DNA of 9,082 nt from Clostridia bacterium. Its GTDB lineage: Bacteria > Bacillota > Clostridia > Oscillospirales > QAMX01. Positions 1 through 7,425 of the stretch are shown here, piece after piece. Within the stretch, counting starts at the first letter, position 1, and every line of letters begins with the position of its first letter. Made by a program: the position numbers and the translations under genes. The stretch lies in assembly GCA_017547975.1 (NCBI GenBank), contig JAFYNU010000119.1, positions 1 through 9,082 on the forward strand. The letters run 5' to 3'. The notes beneath the pieces are model-generated. The model was not told the DNA's origin. It was given only the letters and a program-made list of their open reading frames with translations, and did not search any database.

Positions 1-540
1 ATCGGTGTCCTGATCGCCTCCCGCATTCTCGGCACCCCCATTGCCCACAAGGTGGCCGGGGTGGAGACAGGGGAGGAGCTTGTGCGGCTTTCCGGATCCC
101 GGGGGCTCACGGTGACCTTCTTTGGCGGGAAACCCGGTGTGGCGGAGGAAGCTGCCCGGCGTATGACCCAAAAATATCCCGACCTGCAGGTGGCGGGTTG
201 CTTCGACGGATATTTTAAGGATGCCGGCGAGGTACTGCCCCGTATTCGGGATGCCGGGGGAGATATTCTCTTCGTCTGTTTGGGCTCTCCCAAACAGGAA
301 CTTTTTATCCGGGATCACCTGCACGAAACCGGTGCCAAGCTGCATCTGGCCCTTGGCGGATCGCTGGACGTGTTTGCGGGGACTGCCATCCGAGCCCCCC
401 GCTGGATGATCAAAATTGGGCTGGAATGGTTCTACCGCCTGCTGAAACAACCCCAAAGACTGGGGCGGATGATGAATATTCCCCGTTTCCTGCTTTACAC
501 CCTGAAACTCAGATTATTTGGAAAAAAGAAAGGGAACTGA
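1..540 (+). CDS. WecG/TagA/CpsF-family glycosyltransferase (5' end missing)
   Basis: This family transfers N-acetylmannosamine (or a related sugar) from UDP-sugar to an undecaprenyl-diphosphate-linked GlcNAc on the inner face of the membrane. That is an early step in wall teichoic acid or other surface polymer synthesis. The frame is open from base 1, giving 179 visible residues of about 240-250 usual for the family, so the N-terminal quarter lies outside the window. The first residues (IGVLIASRILG) correspond to the segment just after the family's Asp-Gly motif, so the expected catalytic Asp should be a couple of residues upstream. Further family features are the VTFFGGKPG segment, an LFVCLGSPKQE segment, an LALGGSLDVFAG segment, a RAPRW motif, and the C-terminal LEWFYRLLKQPQRLGR segment thought to help membrane association. 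The TGA is one base from the tmk ATG, so the two are probably co-transcribed and translationally coupled. Donor and acceptor sugars cannot be decided from sequence. Confidence 0.93.
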   Translation: MGVLIASRILGTPIAHKVAGVETGEELVRLSGSRGLTVTFFGGKPGVAEEAARRMTQKYPDLQVAGCFDGYFKDAGEVLPRIRDAGGDILFVCLGSPKQELFIRDHLHETGAKLHLALGGSLDVFAGTAIRAPRWMIKIGLEWFYRLLKQPQRLGRMMNIPRFLLYTLKLRLFGKKKGN

Positions 541-541
541 C

Positions 542-1207
542 ATGGCGAAAACGATCGTATTGGAAGGCATCGACGGCTCCGGTAAGTCTACCCAGTTTGC
601 CCTGGCCCGGGAAGCCCTGAATCGGCTTGGAGTTCCCAACGTCAGCTATAAATTCCCCCGCTACGACACCCCCTCGGGGGCCAACGTGCGCCGCTACCTG
701 GATGGGGATTTTGGTTCCCGTCCGGAGGACGTGGGGGCTTACGCCGCCAGCGCCTTTTACTCGGTGGACCGGGTGGCGTCTTTCCGCAGTGAATGGCACA
801 CCTTTTATGAAGAGGTGGAAAACGGGGTGGTTCTTCTGGACCGATATACCCCCAGCAATGCCGTACACCAGGGGGCCAAGCTTCCCCCGGAGGAACGGAA
901 GGCCTATTACGATTGGCTCTATCACTTTGAATTCACCATGCTGGGCCTGCCCAAACCCGATGCGGTGCTCATTTTGAAGGTACCCCCGGCATATTCCCGC
1001 AAGCTGACCCATGCCCGGGGAGCCGAGGATATCCACGAACGGGACCAGACGTATATCGAAAAGTGTTATGCTTCCATGATGGAGGCCGCCGATTATTACG
1101 GCTGGGACATGATCGACTGCATCGAAGGGGAGGAGCTTCTGCCCATCGATGCCATTCATGAAAAGGTTATGGCAAAAATCCTGGGAGTTCTGGGAATTGC
1201 CAAATAA
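542..1207 (+). CDS. tmk: Thymidylate kinase
   Basis: Phosphorylates dTMP to dTDP with ATP in the cytoplasm, an essential step of dTTP synthesis. The 221-residue product has a P-loop at residues 8-17 (EGIDGSGKST), an FPRY segment at 38-41 matching the dTMP-binding region, the diagnostic DRY motif at 100-102, and a lid-like stretch rich in Arg/His near 157-167 (HARGAEDIHER). The length is a little above the usual 205-215. The ATG at 542 is chosen because an AAAGGGA ribosome site lies about seven bases upstream and translation from it begins directly at the P-loop strand. An in-frame TTG at 518 would add eight residues inside the upstream gene and has no ribosome site. The gene follows the TagA-family gene by one base. 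It ends tail-to-tail with the small minus-strand gene, with a hairpin between them. Confidence 0.97.
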   Translation: MAKTIVLEGIDGSGKSTQFALAREALNRLGVPNVSYKFPRYDTPSGANVRRYLDGDFGSRPEDVGAYAASAFYSVDRVASFRSEWHTFYEEVENGVVLLDRYTPSNAVHQGAKLPPEERKAYYDWLYHFEFTMLGLPKPDAVLILKVPPAYSRKLTHARGAEDIHERDQTYIEKCYASMMEAADYYGWDMIDCIEGEELLPIDAIHEKVMAKILGVLGIAK

Positions 1208-1228
1208 AAAGAGCGGGATGACTCCCGC
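1202..1228 (-). terminator. Intrinsic terminator for the small minus-strand gene
   Basis: On the minus strand a perfect 6-bp GC-rich stem (GCGGGA / TCCCGC, + coordinates 1213-1218 and 1223-1228) with a 4-base loop is followed by CT and then TTTTTATTT, the complement of the A-rich run at 1202-1210. This is a textbook rho-independent terminator reading leftwards. It lies 21 bases after the stop of the minus-strand gene. Its U tract overlaps the tmk stop codon. Read on the + strand the hairpin has no U run after it, so it would be a poor terminator for tmk. Confidence 0.75.
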
Positions 1229-1249
1229 CCGGTGGTTGCGTTGCCCGAT

Positions 1250-1372
1250 TCAGCAGACGTAACCGCTATGTCCGCCGCAGTTCTGGCAGCTGTTGAAGTA
1301 CCAGATCAAAATCAGTGCCACCACGATCAAAACCAGGGCGCACTGATCGGACAACAGATCACACAGACACAT
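1250..1372 (-). CDS. Small Cys-rich single-pass membrane peptide, 40 aa
   Basis: I do not recognise a named family. The 40-residue product begins MCLCDLLSDQC, has a hydrophobic stretch at about residues 12-27 (LVLIVVALILIWYF in the core), and ends with a Cys/Gly-rich tail NSCQNCGGHSGYVC. It has six cysteines (2, 4, 11, 29, 32, 40), including a CxxC at 29-32. The ATG at 1372 is favoured because GAGGTGA lies exactly five bases upstream. The longer in-frame version from 1492 has no such support and would run through the mltG ribosome site. A terminator follows on the same strand, so gene, ribosome site and terminator form a complete unit. Tiny membrane peptides of this general look are common in Clostridia and mostly uncharacterised. 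It is transcribed divergently from mltG and converges on tmk. The function is unknown, and a metal- or redox-related role for the cysteines would be speculation. Confidence 0.72.
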   Translation of the reverse strand: MCLCDLLSDQCALVLIVVALILIWYFNSCQNCGGHSGYVC

Positions 1373-1377
1373 TCCGT

Positions 1378-1384
1378 TCACCTC
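1378..1384 (-). promoter_or_regulatory. Ribosome binding site of the 40-aa peptide gene
   Basis: GAGGTGA on the minus strand, five bases before the ATG at 1372. It fixes the start of the small gene and is the main evidence that the gene is real and not a shadow. Confidence 0.75.
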
Positions 1385-1450
1385 ACTACCCAAATCGTTT
1401 TGCGGGATACACACCATACTATGTTCCCGGCGGTTCGGGTGTGACAGGAA

Positions 1451-1457
1451 GGGAGGA
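1451..1457 (+). promoter_or_regulatory. Ribosome binding site pointing to an AUC start of mltG
   Basis: GGGAGGA lies 6-7 bases before an in-frame ATC at 1464. No ATG, GTG or TTG is in frame between this site and the GTG at 1581, and that GTG has no ribosome site. The position therefore argues that translation starts at ATC (or, less well spaced, the ATT at 1458). Confidence 0.7.
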
Positions 1458-1463
1458 ATTACC

Positions 1464-2621
1464 ATCGCAACCAAACGTACAAAAGCATCCATTTACCGGG
1501 ACCTGGCGGAAGAACGGGAAAACGAGGTCGTTTATGAGCCCCGGCGGGGTCAAACCCTGCTTTCCGGCTGTCTGGCTTCGGTGCGATACGTGGTGATGCT
1601 CTTTGCCGTGTCGATTTTGCTTTCTGCATTGCTTCTTTCCTTTGCAAACGACCTGTTTGCCTTTGTCAAGGACGAGGAAAAGCAGATCAACCTGACCGTT
1701 TCCGCAAGCGACGACGTGGATGATATCGCACAAAAGCTCAAGGACGGGGGCATCATTCAATACCGTTTCCTGTTCCGGCTTTTCATGCGCATCACCGAAG
1801 ATGACGAAGAGATTGTCCCCGGTGATTATGAAATCAAGGCCACCATGGACTACCGGGCCATCAGCAAGGCCATCGGACCCAAGATCAAGCCCCGGGAAAG
1901 CATCGACGTGGTGATCCCCGAAGGCTACTCCCAGGAGGAAATCTTCCTGCTTTTGGAGGAGAAGGGGGTCTGTGCCGCAAGCGCTCTGCGGGATGCGGCG
2001 AAAAATTACGAATTCAAGTACAGCTGGCTGGAGGATTTTCCCAAGGATGAAAAACGCCTGGAGGGTTTCCTCTTCCCCGATACCTATACCTTCTACATTG
2101 ACGACAATGCCCCCCGGGTGCTGGGGAAATTCCTTGCCAACTTCAATCGCAAATACGACGTGGACTTCAAAGCCCGGGTGGAGGAAATGGAAACCAACCT
2201 CTACGACATCGTCACCATTGCGTCCATGATTGAAAAGGAAGCCAAGTACGACGAGGACCGTCCCTACATTTCCTCGGTCATCTACAACCGTCTGGCAAGC
2301 AGCAGCTTCCCCTACCTGCAGATTGACGCCACGGTGCTTTATGCCATTGGGGAGCACAAGGATGTAATTTCTTCCGCCGATTTGGCATTCGATAGTCCCT
2401 ACAACACCTACGTGACCAAGGGTCTGCCCAAGGGTCCCATCTGCAACCCCGGCCAGGAATCGCTGGCGGCGGCCCTTTATCCCGAAGAAACCGGGTATTA
2501 TTTCTACGTTGCCAAACCCGACGGAACGCACATCTTTACAAAAAACATTTCTCAGCACAACAAAGCCATTGCAGAAGTGAAGAAACTCTGGGAAGAAGCG
2601 GAAACGGCAACCCAGGATTGA
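1464..2621 (+). CDS. mltG: Endolytic murein transglycosylase MltG (YceG-like)
   Basis: A membrane-anchored lytic transglycosylase that cleaves nascent peptidoglycan strands outside the membrane and so sets glycan chain length. From the ATC start the product is 385 residues: a basic cytoplasmic segment of about 40 residues, one membrane helix at about 41-63, a LysM-like region to about 190, then the catalytic YceG domain. Family motifs visible are EGFLFPDTY (200-208), the catalytic EKEA (257-260, within IASMIEKEAKYDEDR), LQIDATVLYAIG, DSPYNTY, GLPKGPICNPG (320-330) and HIFTKNISQHN. The start is odd: the only strong ribosome site (1451-1457) precedes ATC, while the first conventional start (GTG 1581) lacks one and would remove the basic segment that orients the membrane helix. 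The residues encoded between 1464 and 1581 (ATKRTKASIYRDLAEERE and on) look like a normal cytoplasmic tail. A base error turning ATG into ATC is the alternative. The permease gene follows after 16 bases. Confidence 0.95.
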   Translation: MATKRTKASIYRDLAEERENEVVYEPRRGQTLLSGCLASVRYVVMLFAVSILLSALLLSFANDLFAFVKDEEKQINLTVSASDDVDDIAQKLKDGGIIQYRFLFRLFMRITEDDEEIVPGDYEIKATMDYRAISKAIGPKIKPRESIDVVIPEGYSQEEIFLLLEEKGVCAASALRDAAKNYEFKYSWLEDFPKDEKRLEGFLFPDTYTFYIDDNAPRVLGKFLANFNRKYDVDFKARVEEMETNLYDIVTIASMIEKEAKYDEDRPYISSVIYNRLASSSFPYLQIDATVLYAIGEHKDVISSADLAFDSPYNTYVTKGLPKGPICNPGQESLAAALYPEETGYYFYVAKPDGTHIFTKNISQHNKAIAEVKKLWEEAETATQD

Positions 2622-2637
2622 ACGTAAGGAGGCCCAC

Positions 2638-3882
2638 TTGAAAAAACAACTGGACAGTTCGATTCGAAATCGCGTGATTTCCGGCGTCATTGTTGCCTTT
2701 GCGGCGGTGGGGCTTTATTTCCTGTTCCAGAACGTTTCGGGCATCGTGAAGATCGTGGATACGGTGGTGGGTGTGATGCAACCCTTCATTTTTGGACTGG
2801 CTTTCGCATTCATCCTCAATCTTCCCATGGTATTTCTGGAAAATCGTTTCCTGAAACTGGCCGAAAAAAGAAAAAAGCCCGGGAAAAAGGTGAATCGCAA
2901 GGCCATTCGCGCCCTTTCGCTTTTTCTCGCTCTGCTGATTCTCTTTTTCGCCGTGACCCTCTTCCTGGTTCCCATTATTCCGCAGTTGGTGGTCAGCGTG
3001 GAAACCTTCGTTGGTAACATCACCGACTATATCGATCAGCTGGATGCCTTTGTTGGGAATTTTGTAGAACGGTTCCATCTGGACCCCGAGCTTGTGGAGG
3101 GCCTTCTTCCCAGCTTTGACAAGCTGGTGGATTACGTGGTGGATCTGCTTTCGGGTTCGATTCCCCAGGTGGTGAATTTCACCTCGCAGATTACCTCCGC
3201 CGTGCTGAACGTGGTGGTGGGGCTGATTGTATCCATCTACTTCCTCTACTCCAAGGAAACCTTCTTTGGCCAGACTAAAAAGGTTCTTTATGCCATTTTC
3301 AAGCGGGAAACCGCCGGAAAGATCATCCGCATTGCAGGTCTTTCCAACCGTACCTTTACCGGATTCGTTTCCGGAAAGGTCATTGATTCGCTGATCATCG
3401 GTGTGCTCTGTTTTGTTGGGCTCACCGCCATGAAAATGCCCTATACCCTTTTGATTTCGTTCATCGTGGGTGTCACCAACGTGATTCCCTTCTTTGGCCC
3501 GATCTTTGGGGCAATCCCCTCAACCCTGATCGTTCTCCTGGTGGATCCCTTGAAGGCTATGCTCCTTTTGGTGTTCATCATTGCGCTGCAACAGTTTGAC
3601 GGCAATATCCTCGGCCCCCGGATTCTGGGGGATTCCACCGGGCTTCCCACCCTGTGGGTGATGTTTGCCATTATTGTTGGGGGAGGACTTTTCGGATTTG
3701 TGGGTATGCTGGTAAGCGTTCCGACCTTTGCGGTGATTTATACCCTCGCCCGGGAAGGAATCGGTGCCAAATTGAGAGCCAAGGGCCTTTCGCCCTTGAC
3801 CCGTGATTACAAGTCCCCGGGAGCCATTGTGGATGTGGTTCCGGAAGAAAAACCAACAAATGAAGAAATGCCCAATCCCTGA
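2638..3882 (+). CDS. AI-2E/PerM-family membrane permease
   Basis: A 414-residue polytopic membrane protein of the AI-2E transporter (PF01594, PerM/YdgG-like) family. Members have been linked to efflux of small molecules, including autoinducer-2, and in some bacteria to Na+/H+ exchange, so the substrate is not predictable. About eight hydrophobic segments can be seen: near residues 13-32, 43-65, 92-115, 185-202, 247-268, 270-300, 307-325 and 340-370. A long amphipathic segment sits between the third and fourth (about 116-180). The family signatures are GVTNVIPFFGPIFGAIPS and QQFDGNILGPRILG in the C-terminal half. A TTG start is used, justified by AAGGAGG five bases upstream and by no better start nearby. 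The C-terminal tail is hydrophilic and Pro/Glu-rich. It lies 16 bases after mltG and 27 bases before the glycosyltransferase gene, consistent with one operon. Confidence 0.9.
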   Translation: MKKQLDSSIRNRVISGVIVAFAAVGLYFLFQNVSGIVKIVDTVVGVMQPFIFGLAFAFILNLPMVFLENRFLKLAEKRKKPGKKVNRKAIRALSLFLALLILFFAVTLFLVPIIPQLVVSVETFVGNITDYIDQLDAFVGNFVERFHLDPELVEGLLPSFDKLVDYVVDLLSGSIPQVVNFTSQITSAVLNVVVGLIVSIYFLYSKETFFGQTKKVLYAIFKRETAGKIIRIAGLSNRTFTGFVSGKVIDSLIIGVLCFVGLTAMKMPYTLLISFIVGVTNVIPFFGPIFGAIPSTLIVLLVDPLKAMLLLVFIIALQQFDGNILGPRILGDSTGLPTLWVMFAIIVGGGLFGFVGMLVSVPTFAVIYTLAREGIGAKLRAKGLSPLTRDYKSPGAIVDVVPEEKPTNEEMPNP

Positions 3883-3892
3883 CCGAATTGGG
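3871..3892 (+). other. Short inverted repeat across the permease stop codon
   Basis: CCCAAT at 3871-3876 and ATTGGG at 3887-3892 pair perfectly over a 10-base loop that contains the TGA stop. There is no following U run, so it is not an intrinsic terminator. It could be a weak RNA structure between the permease and glycosyltransferase genes, or chance. Confidence 0.3.
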
Positions 3893-3909
3893 TGTTATGG
3901 AGGATTCAT

Positions 3910-5148
3910 ATGATCCTGAAAGTTGTGACGGCCTTGGTGTCGCTCTTATCCATGGGATATGGTGTTTACCTTCTGATTACCGCTTTGCCGGGTTTCCTGA
4001 AGGCAAAGCCTCTTTTGGGGGACCCGAAGGCAAGTCACCGCCGCTTTGCCGTGCTGCTCCCCGCCCGCAACGAAGAGGGAGTGATCGCCGAAAGCGTAAA
4101 ATCCCTTGTGGAACAGAATTATCCCCAAAACCTGTTTACCGTGTTCGTCATTCCCAACAACTGTACCGACGATACCGCGGGAGCCGCCGCCCGGGCCGGA
4201 GCGACAATCATGTATTGCAGCGGTCCGGTGAAGAATAAGGGGGACGTACTTTCCGATATTCTGGAACAGCTTCATCGGAAAGGAGAGTACGATGCCTACG
4301 TGGTGTTCGATGCGGACAACCGGGTGGATCCCAATTTCCTTGCGGAAATGAACAAGGCCTTTGCCGCAGGATTTGACGTAGCCCAGGGGTATCGGGAGGC
4401 GATCAACGCAAATGCCAGCATGGTTTCAGCATCCTATGCGGTCTATTATTGGATGGACCACTATTTCTTCACCCAAGGTCGGTGGAATCTGGGGGGCTCA
4501 GCCCTGGTCAATGGAACCGGGTTTGCCTTCTCGGATGCCCTCTACAGCCGTCTGGGAGGATGGCCCACCTGTACCCTGACCGAGGATATTGAGTTTTCCG
4601 GTATTTGTGCCAGGGAAGAGACCCGGATCGCCTGGGTACCCAGGGCGATTACATATGACGTTCAGCCCGAAACTCTCGGCGTAGCCTGGAAACAGCGCAT
4701 GCGTTGGACGGTGGGCATGTACCAGTGTATCAAAACGCTGGTTCCCGATCTGCTTCGGGGCGGATTTGCGGATAAGACAAAGCGCTGGCCCAAACTGGAT
4801 ATGGCGATTTTCTATTGCTTCCCCATTTTTGGACTTTTGAGCTGTGTAACCGTTTTACTGCAGGCCATTGTATTTGGCCGCGGAGAAGGCTTGCTTGCAA
4901 CAATGCTCTTTTTTGCCAGCACGGTGGGGGGTGTCCTGAATGCGACTCTCTTCATGTTGCTGGTGGCGGTTATCAGCATTCTCCGGGCTAAGGGCAATTT
5001 CAAAAAGGGAGCCCTGGGCATTATCGGATTTCCGATTCTGATGCTATCCTGGATTCCCATTGCGGTGGCATGTCTGTTCAAACGGGATCAAAAGTGGGAA
5101 GCCATCAACCACGTATCACATAAACACGACGAAATTACCAATCGTTAA
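3910..5148 (+). CDS. Membrane family-2 glycosyltransferase
   Basis: A 412-residue inverting GT2 enzyme with the layout of the processive or membrane-bound type. An N-terminal membrane helix (about 2-28) is followed by a cytoplasmic GT-A domain and three or so C-terminal helices (about 297-325, 328-357, 366-391). Seen motifs are LLPARNEE (49-56, nucleotide-sugar binding start), FDADN with D134/D136 (metal binding), TED at 224-226 (catalytic base) and QRMRW at 262-266, the QxxRW motif. These motifs are shared with BcsA, hyaluronan and related synthases, so the enzyme probably extends or adds sugars on a lipid or polymer at the membrane. The sugar and acceptor are unknown. The ATG at 3910 is chosen because GGAGG lies six bases upstream; an in-frame GTG at 3892 would overlap that site. 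Its place among mltG, the permease and the pseudokinase suggests a cell-surface role. Confidence 0.92.
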   Translation: MILKVVTALVSLLSMGYGVYLLITALPGFLKAKPLLGDPKASHRRFAVLLPARNEEGVIAESVKSLVEQNYPQNLFTVFVIPNNCTDDTAGAAARAGATIMYCSGPVKNKGDVLSDILEQLHRKGEYDAYVVFDADNRVDPNFLAEMNKAFAAGFDVAQGYREAINANASMVSASYAVYYWMDHYFFTQGRWNLGGSALVNGTGFAFSDALYSRLGGWPTCTLTEDIEFSGICAREETRIAWVPRAITYDVQPETLGVAWKQRMRWTVGMYQCIKTLVPDLLRGGFADKTKRWPKLDMAIFYCFPIFGLLSCVTVLLQAIVFGRGEGLLATMLFFASTVGGVLNATLFMLLVAVISILRAKGNFKKGALGIIGFPILMLSWIPIAVACLFKRDQKWEAINHVSHKHDEITNR

Positions 5149-5193
5149 CATACTTAACCATGTTATGGCGAACGCCAGGGAAAGAGGTTTGCT

Positions 5194-7365
5194 ATGAGTG
5201 AAACAAGAAAAAGCCTGAAGATCATCGATAAAAACGTGGATCTGCAGAGCAAACGCGGCATTGGTGCCCTGTTGGAAGATATCACCGGTGACAGCGAAAA
5301 ACTGATCTACCCCATTCAAAGCAATGAGGAAGAAATTTTTTACGAGGAACTGAAGCGGGTGGAGCATGAGTTCCTGCCCAAAATCGAAGGGTACATTCAT
5401 GGTGCTGACCGTATGTATGCCCTGACCGGTTCCCAGGAAGGGGACGTGCTTGCCGAGCATAAGGAAAAGCTTTCGGTGAAGGTTGTTATCGAAATGTGCA
5501 AGGACCTGGCGGATACCATGGACGCAATCCACGAAGAGGGCTTTGGGTTCAACAGTCTCTCGGCCCGGGATATTCTGGTGAACGAAAACGGCCTGGTTCT
5601 TCCTCCGCCGGCATTTCCTGCCGATGACGAGGTGATTGAACTGGACTTTGCCTCGGTGGGCGGTATTTGCTACGAACTGCTTTGCGGTATCGAGTACAAG
5701 CCCGGCACCGTCATTTCTCCCGACACCATTCCCGACAGCGTGCCTTTCTACGCTCAACGGGTGATCATCAACGCCACAAGCAAAGACCCTGAACTGGTTT
5801 ACGCCGACGCAAAGGATTTGATTCGGGATTTTGCCAATAAAAAGAAGCCCGCTGTCCGGGAAAAGAAAGTCCCTGTGGCCGCCCCGGTGAAGCAAGCACC
5901 CCGTAAGGCCGCTCCTGCCCCGGCTCCCGTGATGGAACCGGAGGAGGAAGACCAGGAAGACATCATGGCGAAGGTGTGGGAACAGGCCCATGCCCAAAAG
6001 CAGCAGGAGGCTCTTGCCCCCGCCCCTGTGGCGGCTGCCCCGGTTGCCGCCGGAAAGTCGGCTTCCGGTTGGGAGAATCCCTTTGATATGGAGACGGCAC
6101 AGCCTGCCGCCCCCCGTCCTGTAAGCCGCGCTACCGAATACGCCCGGACCATGCAGGATGCGCCTCAGAAGAAAGTATACGTCAATCGGGAGGAACCGAC
6201 CCAGGCACCTGCGGCTCCCAGTGCCCGCCCGGCTCAGGCTCCGGCCCCCACACAAAGGAAAGAGAATACAATGGCTCCTAAGAAAAGACGCAGAAGAAAG
6301 AATAAGAATGTCCTGCCCCTGTATGCCGCCATCGGCGCCGGTGCTGTTGCCCTTGTGGTGCTGGTTGTGGTGCTTTGCATCGGTTTGTTTGGCGGAAATA
6401 AATATGGTAAGGTGATAGACCAGGTGGAAGAAGCGGTTCTGGCCGGAAATTACGCCCAGGTCAACTCCCTCACCGCCGAAGCCAAGGAAATCGAAGAGGG
6501 CCGCCTGGCAGCCTACTATTACGAAGCGCTGGCTTTGTACAAGCAGGAACAGTATGCCGAAACCATCAGCTATATCGAAGGCAACATTATGAAGAAGAGC
6601 TTCGATATCGAACCGGGCGAAGAGGCAATGCACCAGAATATTTACTACATGCTGGGTTGCTCCTACTTCCAGAGCGGCGACTATGAAAACGCCTATAAGA
6701 AGCTTTCCAGTGCGGAAAGCAAGGGCTACGATGCCACCCTGGTGAATACCAAGCTGGCTCTGTGTGCCGTAGCACTGGACAATGGTACCGCCCTGGCGGA
6801 AGTGATGGCCAAGGAAGCCATGGGGGACGCAGGTAAGGCTTACACCGAAGCGGTTGCCCTGGAAGCCGCCGGCGACTTCAATGCCGCCGCCATCAAGTAT
6901 TATGAAGCCGCCAACCTGCAGGAAGGTAAGGTTGCCGATTACTGCATCATCAAAACCGTAGAGTGCTACGCCGCCGCTGATGATTATGATTCTGTCATCA
7001 ACTCCTGCACCAACGCACTCCAGCCCGGTATCTCTCTGGAGCTGGCCGGTAAGCTGTGGGAAGAAAAGGCGGATGCCGAACGGGAAAAGGCGGTTGCCAA
7101 CAATGATCCGGGGGATCTTTACCGTTCCGCCATCAAGAGCTACGAAACCACCGCCGCTCTGGTGGGTGACGAAGGGGCTATGAAGTGTTACTACTACATC
7201 GGTGAGTGCTATCTGCGCCTGCGGGATACCCAGGCTGCCCAGTCTGCCCTGATGAAGGTGTATGAGGGCGGTGATGAGACCTACTCCGAGCGTGCCTATG
7301 CTCTGATGAAGGTCAACGGTGTCCTTCCGGAAGAACTTGAAAATACAGCCACCACTGTCGAATAA
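5194..7365 (+). CDS. Membrane pseudokinase with extracytoplasmic TPR-like domain
   Basis: A 723-residue protein in four parts. (1) Residues about 20-212 resemble a bacterial Ser/Thr kinase fold: an ADTMDAIHEEG helix before the catalytic loop, then ARDILV, then a DFASVGGICYELLCG helix, then an INATSKDPELVYADAKDLI C-lobe end. The catalytic residues are lost. FNS (119-121) stands where HRD is expected, PPP (137-139) where DFG is expected, and no VAIK-type lysine is visible (Pro40 is the likely equivalent). (2) A low-complexity Pro/Ala linker, about 215-360, holds an acidic patch (EPEEEDQED). (3) A basic KKRRRRK (363-369) is followed by one membrane helix, about 374-399. (4) About 320 residues of helical TPR-like repeats (patterns such as YYMLGCSYFQSGDYENAYKKL and YYYIGECYLRLRDTQAAQSAL) should lie outside the membrane. 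ATG follows AAAGAGG by six bases. The gene lies 45 bases after the glycosyltransferase and 60 bases before ireB. I infer a scaffold or sensor; the substrate or partner is unknown. Confidence 0.85.
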   Translation: MSETRKSLKIIDKNVDLQSKRGIGALLEDITGDSEKLIYPIQSNEEEIFYEELKRVEHEFLPKIEGYIHGADRMYALTGSQEGDVLAEHKEKLSVKVVIEMCKDLADTMDAIHEEGFGFNSLSARDILVNENGLVLPPPAFPADDEVIELDFASVGGICYELLCGIEYKPGTVISPDTIPDSVPFYAQRVIINATSKDPELVYADAKDLIRDFANKKKPAVREKKVPVAAPVKQAPRKAAPAPAPVMEPEEEDQEDIMAKVWEQAHAQKQQEALAPAPVAAAPVAAGKSASGWENPFDMETAQPAAPRPVSRATEYARTMQDAPQKKVYVNREEPTQAPAAPSARPAQAPAPTQRKENTMAPKKRRRRKNKNVLPLYAAIGAGAVALVVLVVVLCIGLFGGNKYGKVIDQVEEAVLAGNYAQVNSLTAEAKEIEEGRLAAYYYEALALYKQEQYAETISYIEGNIMKKSFDIEPGEEAMHQNIYYMLGCSYFQSGDYENAYKKLSSAESKGYDATLVNTKLALCAVALDNGTALAEVMAKEAMGDAGKAYTEAVALEAAGDFNAAAIKYYEAANLQEGKVADYCIIKTVECYAAADDYDSVINSCTNALQPGISLELAGKLWEEKADAEREKAVANNDPGDLYRSAIKSYETTAALVGDEGAMKCYYYIGECYLRLRDTQAAQSALMKVYEGGDETYSERAYALMKVNGVLPEELENTATTVE

Positions 7366-7370
7366 AACAC

Positions 7371-7399
7371 TTGCCAAACGCATAAATTTCGTGTACAAT
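7371..7399 (+). promoter_or_regulatory. Vegetative (sigma-A type) promoter of ireB
   Basis: TTGCCA (7371-7376), a 17-base spacer and TACAAT (7394-7399) give a near-consensus promoter in the gap between the pseudokinase stop and ireB. Transcription should begin near 7405-7407, about 20 bases before the start codon, leaving a short leader that holds the ribosome site. ireB can therefore be expressed independently of the upstream operon, although no terminator separates the two. Confidence 0.8.
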
Positions 7400-7425
7400 A
7401 GGGGTAGTAAAGAGAGGTGAACATT

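Noticed and set aside
1385..1450. Divergent promoters for mltG and the small minus-strand gene, around the near-palindrome CATACTATG (1415-1423).
   Set aside because: -10-like hexamers exist on both strands but no acceptable -35 is found at 16-18 bases, so no promoter is called.
1250..1492. A longer 80-residue version of the minus-strand peptide.
   Set aside because: The extra N-terminal half has no ribosome site and runs over the mltG ribosome site, whereas the ATG at 1372 has an ideal one.
1419..2690. A 423-codon minus-strand frame opposite mltG.
   Set aside because: mltG motifs on the + strand are unambiguous. The antisense frame is rich in Gly/Val/His/Phe, as expected for a mirror of biased codons.
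5166..5177. Short palindrome TGGCGAACGCCA before the pseudokinase gene.
   Set aside because: Only 4-5 bp of stem with a 2-4 base loop and no U run. Too small to call a terminator or operator.
5836..6270. Pro/Ala-rich stretch considered as a DNA repeat.
   Set aside because: The repetition is only at the amino-acid composition level. No exact tandem DNA unit is seen, so it is a protein linker.
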